The position numbers and the translations under genes were made by a program. Shown here in pieces: positions 22,404 through 35,380 of a DNA stretch of 64,000 bases (position 1 is the stretch's first letter; each line of letters opens with the position of its first letter). Under the pieces are notes generated by a model. That model was given only the letters and a program-made list of their open reading frames with translations. It searched no databases and was not told where the DNA came from. Source of the DNA: Viscum album (taxonomy: Eukaryota > Streptophyta > Magnoliopsida > Santalales > Viscaceae); assembly GCA_963277665.1 (NCBI GenBank), contig OY728165.1, positions 1,751,968,772-1,752,032,771 on the forward strand, given 5' to 3'.

Positions 22404-24975
22404 TGTTTTTTCTTGTACTAACATATATTTTTTCTTTCAATTGATTATAACTCATGTTATTCTTACTTAATATTAGCATACTTTTAAATGTTTAATTATG
22501 CTCAATTACATGTTTTAATCTTGTTATATATCTTATATCTTTTAATTGTGTTTTATTTAAATTATACTTAATCTTGAACATATCACACTATTTTTAATAC
22601 TTAAAATTAATTGAGATTTCATGTTTTTATAGCTCATAACATGTTCTATATGTTTTATTTTTAGTTCCTAGGGTACATAAGTAATTAAGAACCTTAATAT
22701 ATCAATTATATGTGTTTTATATAGTTACTTACACCAAATTTAAAATTTACAATGTATCTAAATATCTATCCACGTTTTTTATTTAGGATTCATATATCCA
22801 ATTCAAAAATCCATGTTTTTGATTTACCAAATCAGTTTCACTCGGTATTTTGACAATATCTCAAGCTACAAAACTCCAAATTGGGTGAATTTTTTAGAAA
22901 GATAATAATATTTTCAACATTTTATTAGAATTTATAAACTTATGAATTGATATATTACATGTAATAAATTAGATCTTAGGTCACAATATATTTTTTTCTT
23001 ATTTATATAGTTTTTCAAAAACTACTTTACTAATGTTTTTTAATAATAACTTGAGATATATATATCTATATCATATTAATGTCATTATTGACTCTTAGGA
23101 AAGATAATAAAATTATCTAAATATCATTCAAAAGAACCAAAATATAATTATTCCTTTACCTATTTAATCATTATATTTGAATATAAATAAATCAAATTTG
23201 TTTACATTTTTATAAATTCAGATACGTGAGGATTTTCCTTACATAGTGGAATTGCCTATGTAAGAGATTTGGATATGTGATAAAATCGATTACATGATGA
23301 CTCTTTTATTCAAATACCCTATGTATAATTTCCTATGTAAATAACATCCATGAATAACTTGCATGATGATCCCCTTACATGGCTAATTTGGGGATGTAAT
23401 GGAAAACTCCTACATGAGGAATTCAATTATGTGAAATTCCATTACTTAGTGAATCATTTATGTGATTCCATTTGGTGAAACACCTATTTATTGAACCTAT
23501 TAAGTGATTCATCAATGTGGTTAGTTCCCTTACCTAGATAAAAACACCACTGTGGGAAACTCATATGTGATTTTTTCCTACAAATATTATTGAAATTTCT
23601 ATAAAAGATAATGTTTTGTTTTAAGTTTTACTTTATATTAAATTTCATTTCATGATTTTTTTCTTATTTTTAAATTTCTATAACTTAATTATAAATTCAT
23701 ATTAATTATTTATAGCCTATGATAAGTTATTTTCATTGTTTTAAAATTATTTTTTTAAATATCATTGGCTACTCTATATTCACACATGAAACATACAGAT
23801 TAAAACTCAAAGGTTTTTATATAATTTTAATTTTTTTCATTGATTGTATTGTTTTCAATTTAACATTATTTGATATAAATTTAATTAAAATATGTTTTAA
23901 TATTTTTAATTCCATTTTATTATGATTTTAATGTCTTTTTATATTTACTGCTCATTTTAAATAGAATTTTATGAATTTTATATTTTTCAAATTCAAACAT
24001 TCTATTTTCAGGTTATAATTCATTAACCTGTTATTATAGAGACTATTTAAAATATTATATGGGTGATTTCAAATTAGATTCAATTATTCTTTATTGTTTT
24101 AATTATTGTTCATTATTTAACTGATTAATATGTAATGATAATATTTATCTCTCTCTCTGATATTTAATTATTATTTTTCTTAATTGTTCTATTGGTTTTT
24201 TATATTGTGTAATCTATATAAATTTTTATTTAAAGGACTCAAGTATACTTGGAAAAAAATAAATATACAATTACAATTATGACATGATGAGTGCATACAA
24301 CTTAATGAGATAAAAACATTTCACACTCTATGAACCTTCAAGTGATCCTATAAATTTTTAATATTATTGGATGATCTCTCAGGGGAGAAAACATCTACAA
24401 CTTCTACTAAAATGAGGATACAATCAATATGATCAAATACTCAGGAATAATTACCTATGTTATATTCTTATTCTATCTATTTCCACTAGTTTTCCTAATT
24501 TTGAAAAACATTTCCATATATCTCATGCACTATCAATTTTACTTTATGCTTTTACATAACAAAATTATTTTATATCTTCAAGTTGTGATTCCATGATTCT
24601 AAAGTCAGGATTTTTTAGGTCGTAAATATCAGTATAAAAATTTACGTTTTTAATTAGGTTGTGACTCCCCATAAAAAATTCAGGTGTCTATTTACTCTTC
24701 AATTATTAAAAGTAGTTTGTAATTGGGTTGTGATACCCCGTTAAAAATAAGGAAGTGCACCATGTATCTCTCATCAAGTAGAGAGGTATGAGACTAAACT
24801 AGGTCCACCTTGGACTAAACCAGAACAAAAATCCTTATGATCATTCTTTTATTTATGCTGCTAACAAACTATTATAATTAACTATACTAATTAACTTTGT
24901 TAATTAATCCATTCCTTTAAAATTTTAATTTTTTCTATTCACCCCCTGTAGAACTTCTATCAAGCTATTATTACA
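22404..24975 (+). repeat. 5' LTR of copia element
   Basis: Anchored to the 3' LTR by tagctcataacatgttctat (22,631 and 30,395), the block around ggactaaaccagaacaaaaa (24,811 and 32,578) and tattataattaact near both ends. Starts at tgttttttc and ends near ttaca by comparison with the partner and with the primer site just downstream. Confidence 0.8.
23220..23580. repeat. Degenerate 20-25 bp repeats in copia 5' LTR
   Basis: Words of the type ttacatgatgaattcc, ctatgtaa and ttatgtgattcc recur about fifteen times in both direct and complementary form. The same texture occurs in the partner LTR at 30,980-31,350. Confidence 0.6.
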
Positions 24976-25239
24976 TAAAAATGGGTATAGAGGTTGTTCC
25001 TATTAGAATTAGTCAATCCTTATACAGATTATTTTTATATCTTATAATTCAAACCTATTCTTAGACCTCACAATCTAATGTAATGTCCTCTTATATTGTA
25101 GATTGAATTTCAATGATGCTAGGATTCCTTAATATCCACCACACATTGATGAAAACAATTATTTATAATGGAGACCTAGTGTGTAATAATACCTCAAACA
25201 ATTAATCATAGTGCACAGGAAGATCATGGATAAATCATA

Positions 25240-26060
25240 CACTCATATATAAGCTGACCCAGATAAACTTACTGGAAATGATGTTACTAGATATGTTTTA
25301 AATTACAAATATTTTCATATTTTATAATTTCGAATTAATAGAAGTGTTTTTATGCATGTCTCTTATTTTATGATAGCTAAATATATTTGGATGAATCTAC
25401 AAGTTACTCACCTTAGCTCAAAAAATTATTAAAAACCACTCTTGGAATGCTTGGAGATGATTACCAATAGTTCAATGTGGGTGAAGATGAAAGGCTAAAT
25501 CAAATTTTCCATTGATTCAAAAGTATTTTGAATGGGATGAAGTCCCTTGGAAAATATTTGAAGAACCCCAATCTAGTAGAAAGATTCTTAAGATATCTAC
25601 CAAATAAGTGGCATGAAAATAATTTGGTGATAAATGAAAGTTTTAATTTCAAAGAATACACATTAGATGAACTCATTAGATAACATTTTCAATATCAAAT
25701 TGAGTTGAATAATATTTTGGAATAAGAGACTACAAAAAATAAATTAATTCATTTAAAAACACATATAAATTTTAATTCTCACTCATCGAAATATGAGTCA
25801 TATATTAGCAATGAGGTTTATATTTCTAATATAATCAAAGGTAATTAAATTCGATGAAAATAAATAAAATTTTCAAAATTATGTCAATTAAAGATCAAAT
25901 GAATGATCAAAAGTAAAATAAGGGTAACACATATGGACCAGATGTAACATGTTATGAATTTATAATGAAGGGGCACATCAAAATAGTCTTTACCAAATCT
26001 AATCAAGAAGGAATATATAAAAAATACATGAAATAATTTTAGGGTTATTATCATGCTGGA
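25240..26060 (+). pseudogene. gag fragments of copia element
   Basis: Pieces match the UBN2-type gag of SIRE elements: TLGMLGDDYQ, FNVGEDERLNQIF, ILNGMKSLGK, LVERFLRYLPNKWHENN, then YTLDELI and the YQIELNNILE end (about 25,440-25,735). Near 25,945 CYEFIMKGHIK resembles a CCHC zinc knuckle with its second cysteine replaced. Gag forms the capsid in which reverse transcription occurs. Stops interrupt the frame in several places. Confidence 0.75.
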
Positions 26061-26779
26061 TTGAGTTTCATCTAAGAATCTAATACAAGCAATTCTTCTC
26101 GAGTAAAAAATAATTATCCAACCTCTGTTTTATAAAAAAATACAAATGTGGTATGTAATATTTGTAATTCTAGTTGTTGTTTTGATTTTGATGCTTATAT
26201 ATTTGATGAGTTATATGAAGAAAACGAAAAAAATATAAAAAGATGTATTAAGAGTTACTAAATTTTACCATGAATTAAAAGAATAAAATAAAAGGCTTTT
26301 CAAGGAATGTAAGAAATTTAATAAAGATAATGATTCTCTTAAGGAATAAATAGTAAATTTTTCATCATGTTCTAAAGGTAAGACCTATAATGATTTTAAG
26401 ACTATTAAAAAAGAAAATGATAATCTAATAAATAAAGTTATAAGTTTAAAATAGATTTTTTCAACTTTTTTTCATAGAAATGAAAAATATTAAATGATAG
26501 TATATTTTATGAAAATAAATATATAACAAGTTTTTTTATAATCCGAATATTCCTAAATTATACAAGTCTAAATTTATTAAAATTTATATTGGAAAAGTTT
26601 CTCTCATTAAAAACATTAATTGTTGTGTGCAATTCCATTATACTGATGAATGTTCTCTTAGATTTCCCTAATATCTTGGTTGTAGAAAGACTTTTATTTA
26701 AAAAAATATCTTATGGATTAAATTACAATAATTTTTTAAATCTATATAGTTACCAATTAATTATATTTCTAGCATAATG

Positions 26780-26902
26780 AGACCAAAAATTACATGGGTA
26801 CTAAAAATTTCAATTAATCATTTTCATTAGTAAAAATGTCTTTGGCATCTCAAGAATGACAGATGGTACATAGACACTGGCTATCCATAGCACATGGAAT
26901 GT
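26780..26902 (+). pseudogene. Protease active-site fragment of copia element
   Basis: RPKITWV at about 26,783-26,803 is the linker before the protease. WYIDTGYP, a stop, then HME at 26,864-26,899 matches WYLDSGCSRHMTG, with the aspartic protease triplet readable as DTG (26,873-26,881). The enzyme would cut the polyprotein. The stop directly after the active site shows that it is inactive. Confidence 0.75.
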
Positions 26903-28140
26903 GTCCTGTTAGATTTTCTTTCATATACTTATTGTGATGGGGGCTCATCACATTTTGGATATAACTCTAAATGAATAATCAAGGGATTTTCATAAGTACG
27001 TATTTAAAATTTTCTTTCAATTTCTAAAATTTTAAACATAAAAGATTTGAAGCATAAATTAATTTGTATTTCATAATTATGTGATGATGTTATGTATTTC
27101 AAATTTTAAGATAATAAATTTTAAATTTAAAAAAAAATATTATGCTGATATAAAATATAATATTTATTCTATTAATATCTATAATTTATCTAAGGAAAGT
27201 TTTAAGTGTATAAATTCGATTGAAATAGATGATTTTTATGCGCATAGAAGTCTTGTAAAATCTCATTTACTAATGATAAAAAAAATTATCAATGAATTGA
27301 CATGTTATATTTCTTTCTAAGTCAAACGTAATTAATGATTTCTTCTATAATTTTTTCTTAATAGGTAAGTTGAAAAAGGAATATTTCTTCTTTTAAAAAT
27401 TTATAATCATTACAACTTGATTTATTTGGGAAAATGAGAAATGAAATTTTAAGTAAAAAGAAATATTTTTTCTCATTATTGATGATTTTAGTAGACTTAC
27501 ATGGCATTATTTCGTGTCTCACAAATTTGAATCCTCGGCTATATTTATTAATTTTCTTAATTTAGTACAAAATATGAAAGGTTGTTTAATTTTTTATGTT
27601 ATAAGTGATAATAGGGGTAAATTTTTAAATTTTAAATTTGAAAAGCTTTGAGAATGAAATGGTCAATCTCATGATTTTTCAGCTCATAAAACACTAAAAA
27701 AATATTGTTGTAGAAATGAAAAATAGAACTATTCAATAGATAGATCAAACTACGATTAATTAATATAATTTACCAAAATATGTTTAGGATGAATCCATTA
27801 ATAATTATTGATTTTTTTAATAGAATATATGTTAATTCATTGTTTAATTAAACCCCTTTGGAAATATTTAATGATAGAAAACCAAATGTTGGTTTTTTTT
27901 AATGTTTTTTGTTATAATGTTTTCATCTTAAATAAAAATTATAATTTAGATAAGTATGATGTTAAAAGTGTTGAAGGTATATAACTTGGTTATTATTCTA
28001 ACAATAATGATTATAGAGTTTATAATAAGCATAATATGACTATTGAAGAATCTATAGATATAATTTTTTATGAATATTATGATCTTTATAAATCTATATT
28101 GTAAAATATTGAAGATGATTTAAGGAATTTAAATTTTTGT
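26903..28140 (+). pseudogene. Integrase fragments of copia element
   Basis: HLLMIKKIINELTCYISF (27,256-27,318) fits the N-terminal zinc-binding part. LDLFGKMRNEILSKKKYFF (from about 27,418) holds the first core aspartate. After a frameshift come LIIDDFSRLTWHYFVSHK, VQNMKG and ISDNRGKF, in which the second core aspartate is kept and the following H is N. NGQSHDFSAHKT (about 27,659-27,695) continues the core. Beyond 27,850 TPLEIF.DRKPNV is the end of the integrase. At least one frameshift and several stops are present. Confidence 0.85.
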
Positions 28141-28329
28141 GAAGAAAACCCACTGTAGAATGTATATCTTGAGGGATAGAAAATGCTTCAAAATAAGATC
28201 CTAGATTGTGTAGGATTCATAAAGTTCGCCCTATTGACAATGAAATTGGTAATGTCTGTTTTGGTACGGTAACCAAAATATCTCATTTAAATTTCATTTC
28301 TAGATTTTTTTTTGTTTCTAAACAATTTC

Positions 28330-29130
28330 TTTAAAACGTTTTTGATGATTTAAATGATCCAAATTGATTTATTTTTATGTAAGATGAGTATAATCAATTT
28401 TCTATAAATAATGTTTGGTATTTGGTTGAATTTACTGAGGATAAGAAGGTAATTGGAAGTAAATGGATCTTTAGAAACAAGATGGATGAATCTGGAGATA
28501 TTATCAAAAATAAATCTAAACTTGTTGCTCAATGACTCTATAAAAAATAAGGTATATGCATTGATGATTCAATTTCACTATTTTACAGGTTAGAGTATAT
28601 TATTACCACTTTATACTTTTCTTATATTCAATGTTTTAAATTATATAAAATATATGTAAAAAGTAATTTTGTGAATGGTTTTATTACTAAAGAAGTTTAT
28701 GCTAATCAGCCCCATTGTTTTAAAATGAAAATTTTCCTAATAATGTTTTTTAGTTTTCTAGATATTTATATAGTCTCAAACACGAAAATCATGATAAGTT
28801 TGAATGTTTTTCTTTATATATATCAAATTATGTTATAATAAAGTTAATTATGATCCTGCACTTTTTATAAAAATAATCTCTAATGATATTAGAACTATTA
28901 AAATTTAGGTTGATGATATATTTTTTGGTTCAACGAGTGAAATAATTTGTAATGATTTTTCAAATTTAATTTCATCTAAGTTTGATAAGGGATTAATGTG
29001 AGAATTAAAGTTCTCCCTAGGACTACAAATTTCTCAAAATAAATATATACTTTGTTTTAATCAATATAACTATACTAAATAGTTTTTTAGAAGGTTTAGT
29101 CTATGTATTTCTAAATCTATAACAACTCTT
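28330..29130 (+). pseudogene. Reverse transcriptase fragments of copia element
   Basis: NVWYLVEFTEDKKVIGSKWI followed by FRNKMDESGDI and NKSKLVAQ (28,410-28,530) is a clear copia RT N-terminus. FKLYKIYVKSNFVNGFITKE and VYANQPH (28,625-28,715) follow. The YVDD active site is present as a stop followed by VDDIFFGS at 28,906-28,931, so the tyrosine position is lost. Frames change several times. The minus-strand 60-codon frame at 28,350-28,532 is a shadow. Confidence 0.85.
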
Positions 29131-29703
29131 ATGAGTAATATTTCTAAATTAGATGCTAATGCATCTATAAAATCTATTGATATTAAAATTTATAAAGGCA
29201 TGATAGGTAGCATAGATTATTTAAATACATATAGACCCGATATCATGTTTAGTGTCTGTTTATGTATAATATTTCTAGATGATCCTAAAGAGTGTCATTT
29301 TAAATTTGTGAAAAGTATAATTAAATATGATAAAGGAACTATTATTTTTAGTTTTTTAAATTTGAAGTATACTTCTAATGATTTAATATATTATTCTGAT
29401 TCTAATTTTGTAGTCTTTAAATTTGAAATAAAAATAACAATAGGTATTTTTAATCTTCATGGAAAAAGTTTAAGGCTTTGTGTGATTTTATTATATATAT
29501 TGATAAATTGACTATTTATTTTCATAATACATCTATAATATATATTTATTATAATCTGTTAGATAATTCTAGAACAAATGATATTAATGTTAGATTTCAT
29601 TTTCTTAGATATCATGTGAATAAGGGAGATATTGTTTTAGAGTTTATCCCTGATAAAAATCAACATACAGATATCTTTATTAAACATTTATACTTGGATT
29701 AGT
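29131..29703 (+). pseudogene. RNase H and C-terminal end of copia polyprotein
   Basis: An open stretch of 126 codons (29,131-29,511) reads the RT-RNase H join: SKLDANASIKSIDIKIYKGM, then IGSIDYL, RPDIMFSVCLC, ECHFKFVKSIIKYDKGT and the RNase H start DLIYYSDSNFVVF (first catalytic aspartate kept, second D of the usual DADFA changed to N). In the next frame, 29,478-29,702, NTSIIYIYYNLLDNSRTNDI and GDIVLEFIPDKNQHTDIF finish the domain and end with a stop. This is the best-preserved part of the element. The overlap of the two frames marks a frameshift, not a programmed one. Confidence 0.9.
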
Positions 29704-30173
29704 TTGGAAAACATATATTTGAGATTTTTAGGATATAATCATAATATTTTTATTTATGGGTGTGTTTAGGGTGAGTTTTAGTATGATCATATTCTGATAT
29801 TTTCATATTTAGATACAATTTGTAAAATTTGGAATCTTTTGTCATATTATATGTATTTAATTTCAATACCTATTTTTCATTATATTACTATTTTAAAAAA
29901 TCGTATATAATCTATATGAGGTTAACTTACTCTTTAAGCCTTTATTTTACTTAAAAATAATTTTGTACAAGATTTTTCATTATTTTTTTTAAAATAGTAT
30001 TTTAAAAAAATTGCACTCATTTAATTTAATTCTATGTTTTAAAGGTGGATGAAATTATCATGGATTTTTTTTAATTATTTTTAAAAAAATTATTTCTTTT
30101 TTTTAGTTAAAAAATGGTAGATTTATTTTATTTAATAATTTTAATTTTTTAATCAAACAAAAATGGGGTATAT
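29704..30173 (+). other. Region between pol and 3' LTR of copia element
   Basis: About 470 AT-rich bases without a frame. Some SIRE elements carry an extra envelope-like frame here; none is seen. The last bases (about 30,159-30,172, caaaaatggggta) are a candidate polypurine tract. Confidence 0.5.
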
Positions 30174-32788
30174 TGTTTGTTCATGTGGTTACATGTTTTT
30201 TATTGATTATAACTTCTCTCATACTTACTTAATATTATTATACTTTAAAGTGATTGATAGTTTTCAATTACATGTTTTAATATTTATTTATATTTTTTAT
30301 TTTTTATTTTTTATTTGTTTAGTTAAATTATACATAATCATTATCGTATCATAATATTTTTATACATAAAATTTATTTATATTTCATTTTTTGTTAGCTC
30401 ATAACATGTTCTATAAGTTTTACGTCAAGTTCTCTAGGATAAATAAGGCATTTATAACCATAATATATCATTTATATGTGTTTTATATTATTACCTATCA
30501 AAATTTTATTAATTACCAAATAACAAAATTGATATCCATGTAGCCAATTTAGAATTCACAAAGTCGATTCTAAAATCCATGTAGTCAAATTCTATAATCA
30601 TTCCCCCCTATATTTTGATAATATATCGAGATACAGAATGTAAAATTAAATGAATGTTTTTAAAATATAAGAGAATTTACTAAATTTCATTAGAACACAT
30701 AAACTTATGAATCAATCAATTCCATTTATTAAATTATGTATAAAGTCTCTATATATTTTCTATCTTATTTCTAAAGTTTTTTTGAATTATTTTTCTACAT
30801 TTATTTAATCAAAACATGAGTAATCTATCTTCAACTAAAGTGATTATTGATTCTTTATAAAGGTAATAAAATTATATAAACATAATTTAAAATTACAAAA
30901 ATCTAATTCTCTATTTACCTATGTCCCATTTAGATTTTTTTATTAAGAAATCAATCCAATTACATTTTTCCTGATTTAGATATGTAAGGAATTTCCTTAT
31001 GTAGTGTAATTGCCTAAGTGATAGATTCTAATATATGGGAAACTTTATTACATAATGAATCAATTATATAAATCACCTAGATATAATTTCTTATTTAACT
31101 CCCATACATTAATCACTTGCATGATTATTCCATTGTATTTCTTGTTAGGTTATGTAATGAAAAACTTCTACTTGAGAGATTTTGTTACATGAAATCTTCT
31201 TACATAATGAACCACTTACATGATTCCATTTTTTGAAATTTCTATATTGTGAATAATTTACATGATTCTCCTTTGTGGTAGGTTGGCTTATGTAGAGTAA
31301 AACCCCTATGTTAAAAAATCGTACATGATGTTTCCCTATATAGCTCATTGAAATTCTTACAGAAAATAATGTTATGTTTTATATTTTATTTCATATTCTA
31401 GTTCACTTCATGTATTTTTCTTTTGATTAAATGATTTTTTATTCATTATAAATTAATATTAATTATGTATAACCTATTGGAAGTTATTATCATTATTTTA
31501 AACATGTTTTTTGTAAAGATCATTGGTTATTCTATATTCACACATGAAACATACAACTTGCAACTCAAAAACTTTGTTTTTATTATTTTAAGTTGTTTTA
31601 ATCGATTTTACTATTACTAAATTAATATTATATGATATAAATTTCATTAAAACCTATGTTATTATTTTTAATGTTTTTTTATTTTTTAATATATCGACAT
31701 GCTTACTACTCATTTTAAATTGAATTTTTTTAATATCCTCTACTCAAATACAGGATTTCCATTTTCATGAGATCTTTTATTAACCTATTATTATGGAAAC
31801 CATTTAAAATATTATATGGGTGATTTAAAAATTGGATTGAATTTTTATTTATTATTTTAATTACTTTTTTTGAGTAGAGGGATTTCCGTTTAATGAAAAT
31901 ATCTCACTATGTAACTCTCTTTCTCTAGTATTTCATTATTAATAATTTGATTGGTATTAAGATTTTTATTGAGTGTGTATTTCATATATCTTTATATTTA
32001 AATGACTCAAGGATTCCTATAAAAAATATAGAAACATATATAATTATGACATGACGTGTTCTTATAAATTAATGAGAATTTTTTTTTCAAATTCTATGAG
32101 CCTTCAGGTGTACATGTATATTATTTTTACTACTGTCGTATGATATCTAATTCCATGAAAAAATATTTCTTCAAATTATACTACCTTGATGAGATGATCA
32201 AGTTGATCAAAAACTAAAAAACAAATAATTTTATTTTATTCTCCTTCTATCAATTTTTTCTGGTTTTCTTGATTTTTTAACACTTCGTTCCAAGTTTCAC
32301 GCACTCTCACTTTATATTTATTCTTTTACATAAAAAATGTTTTCTATCATCGAGTTCTGAGTTCTAGATTCTAAATTCAGGACTTTTGTTTGGAATCCTA
32401 GTATATGTAGATAGGTTTGAAATTGGGTTGTGAATCCCCACACAAAATTTATGCATCTCGTTATTCTCCCACTAAAAAATCACTTTCAATTAGGTTATGA
32501 TTTCCCTTTCAAAATAATGTAGTTCACCGTGTATCTCTCACTGATTAGAGGGGAATAAGACTATACTAGGTCAATATTGGACCAAACCAGAATAAAAATC
32601 CTTATGTTCATTATTTTATTTTCTCTTCTAACTAACTATTATAATTAACTCTACTAATTAAATTTGATAATTCATTCGTTCATTTGAAATTTTAATTTGG
32701 TCAATACACCCCCCCCCCCACACACACACACGCCATAAACACCCTCTAAAACTTATCTCGTTCTATTGAAACCTAATAGTATTATTAT
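30174..32788 (+). repeat. 3' LTR of copia element
   Basis: Direct copy of 22,404-24,975. It carries a later-expanded C run and (CA)n at 32,709-32,731 that the 5' copy lacks. The right end is approximate (32,780-32,790), next to the start of gypsy 2 at 32,797. Confidence 0.75.
32709..32731. repeat. C run plus (CA)n microsatellite
   Basis: Eleven C followed by six CA units, inside the copia 3' LTR. The equivalent position in the 5' LTR has only a five-C run, so the expansion followed insertion. Confidence 0.9.
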
Positions 32789-33404
32789 AATTTTTTTGGA
32801 AACTTGGAAACATACACAAATAGTTCATAGGTGTCTCTCATTATGTTCGTCATAACTAGAACCCTTCTTAGAATTATCATATTTAGCACCATTATTCTTA
32901 TCCTAGGGAAAGGAAATATAATAATGGGTGAGATAAAATGATCAGTAAGGGTAAATAAGGAATATATCAGTGATTTCCAAAATATATTATGGTCATAAGT
33001 GTATGAGAACATGATAATAACAATTGAAAACTATACCCTTCATGTCAAAGATCATAATCTTGATTCGTAGAAATAAGATTGGAAGGTCATAAAATAAGAA
33101 TCATAATGGAATCAAAAAAAACATGATCCATGAGAGAATAACTTTGGTATAATACTTGTAACTTTGGAATAAGAATAGAAAACCATTTCCTTGGTAGTTA
33201 AGGCTCATTTCCAATACCATCAAAGTGGATTGGTTTTATAACTCATTCTATAATAGTAGTCAAGGTTCACTCCTATGAAAATCATAGTGGATAAAGTCCC
33301 TTACTTAACAAGGTTTATTCCTTATTCCAGTCCTATTTATCTCATGATATATCAAAAATTACCCAATGCGTTGGAGGGATATATAATTCTGGGTCCACAC
33401 ATAC

Positions 33405-33515
33405 TTTGTTATAATGTAACCACCATCCCTGGTTATAACATAACTATTATCCTTAGTTATAACATAACCACCATCCTTTCTTATAATATAACCACCATCC
33501 TTATTTTATAATGAA
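33405..33515. repeat. About 26-bp tandem repeat in 3' LTR of gypsy 2
   Basis: Four units of the form ttataacataaccaccatcc with a short spacer. The partner LTR has a more diverged array at about 39,610-39,735. Confidence 0.8.
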
Positions 33516-34929
33516 ACCACCCTTAAAATGATGAAAAATTACATATTTGTGCTAAAATGTCATAAAACATTCATCATATCCTACCATTATAATCTATGTT
33601 AAGAAAAATAGTTCAATAAACATTTTATCAATTCATCATATTATTACCCATTGAAGAGAAATGTGTCTCATAAAAATTTCATCAACATAAACATTAACCA
33701 TCCATTGAAATAGAAAAAATTGAATAATTTTATCAGATACTCAATGAATTGTAATATATATAAAATGATGTGATCAATTATAAAAATTTCATTAAAAGAC
33801 CAAGGAAATATGTTTGGAAAAAAATAGTTGTTCCACTTTAAAAATAACAATTAAAATACAAATATTTCAAAAATATTATAAAATATATTTCTTTGAAAAT
33901 AACCTTAGATACATTTATATTAATCTTAAAAACATTGAATTTGCATGATAGTGGTAAGCATAGTTCATATTTTATAAGTGAAAATAAATCATTCCTTTCA
34001 TATTTTTGTAAAAAGTAAAAAGGTCCCTAATTTGGAAAATGAAATCGATTTTCATTTTAAACCATTTTTTAAAAATTTAAAAATGGTTAAAAATTACTTT
34101 AAAAATAATTTTAAAATATTAAAAAAAAATGACCAAATTTTTTTAATAAAACAAGGTTATATAAGAAAAGGGTTTTCGACCGAAGAGAGAAGTAATGTAG
34201 ATTTTCCTTAAAAATATATTTTCAGTTTATTAAGTAATTAAGGTCAGAAAAAAAAAGAAATTAATACTTTAATTATTAATAAATAACCATAAGATAATAA
34301 AATTTATGATTTTATTGATATTATATCATAAATTTTCTTTATCATAAAGCTAATCACAAAAAATCCAGATAAATAATGTGATTGTGATATAAAACACAAA
34401 CCATCTTTGTAACATTTTAATCATAATCCACATGAAATAAATAAACATAGATTTATATGTACATACACTTAAAATTCAAAATAATCATAATAAAATAAAT
34501 TAAATTTTAGTATATACACAACAAAAAAGAAATAGTTCATGAATTCTAAATGTGTCCCATGGAAATAAAAATGAGACGAAAAACCCCTTACATTAGTTCT
34601 AACATCTTCATACATATTGAAACCTCTAGTATGATAAATATACATTTATAATAAATATATTAAATAACCATAATCATATATATATATATATCAATATATT
34701 ATTTACTTATAATTTTTAATAACCCATTTTTTAACAATTATTTATTAAAATAAGTGTTCTCGTGATATCTACTTCATTTTTCAAGTATATTTTAGTTTGG
34801 TAATTTTGGTACTTGTAATTTTATCAAGGATAAATGATCTCCATAATTTTAATAATTATTTAAATATATTAGATAATAATTATATACATTTTTATATTCA
34901 TTCATAAAAGTAGAGATATAAAATTGAAT

Positions 34930-35380
34930 TACAATATTTATGGAGATGGTTGGTCATACGTAAGCATGAATGATGTTTTAATTTTATGAAGGAAATAGAA
35001 AAAGAAAGGAAAATAATAAATCACCTATAAATAATAATTTTTATATTATATATATCATATATATTCATTAAATACATCTTTATTACCATCCAAGTAAATT
35101 AGAAATGAAAATCAAATCACATAGCTTCATGGAGGTGGTAGTCCACACATACGCATGAGCGACATTATCATTTCCTAACAGTTTGGAATGAACTAAGGTA
35201 TATATGATATTATTCATAAGAGTTATAATTATTTCTAGAGTTTCATACATAATCATTAAACCCATAAAAATACCCATCTATAAAATATGATGATAAGAAA
35301 TTAATTGTATCGCTTCATGGAGACGGTATGTCGTATGTACGCACAAGCGATACTTTCATTTACCATTAGATATAAATTGG
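34930..35380. repeat. 188-bp tandem units in 3' LTR of gypsy 2
   Basis: Three units are anchored by tggagatgg (34,941), tggaggtgg (35,130) and tggagacgg (35,318), spacing 189 and 188. Each is followed about 10-20 bases later by a catacg.a.gcatgagcga-type block. The partner LTR carries them at 41,137, 41,313 and 41,502. Confidence 0.75.

Larger units (their letters stand above)
22404..32788 (+). mobile_element. Ty1/copia LTR retrotransposon, SIRE-like (degenerate)
   Basis: Direct repeats of about 2.6 kb at 22,404-24,975 and 30,174-32,788 flank gag, PR, INT, RT and RNase H remnants in copia order on the plus strand. INT precedes RT, which distinguishes it from gypsy. After the left LTR, tgggtatagagg (24,982-24,993) resembles the initiator-methionine tRNA binding site. 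Before the right LTR, caaaaatggggta is a fair polypurine tract. The zinc-finger to protease linker (RPKITWV, compare GPK.xWVPK) is characteristic of SIRE/Opie-type elements. Stops are frequent throughout. The right end lies directly against gypsy element 2. No target duplication was found. Confidence 0.85.

Noticed and set aside
29704..30173. Envelope-like frame of a SIRE element
   Set aside because: The region is too short and has no open frame or membrane-segment pattern beyond general AT-rich bias.
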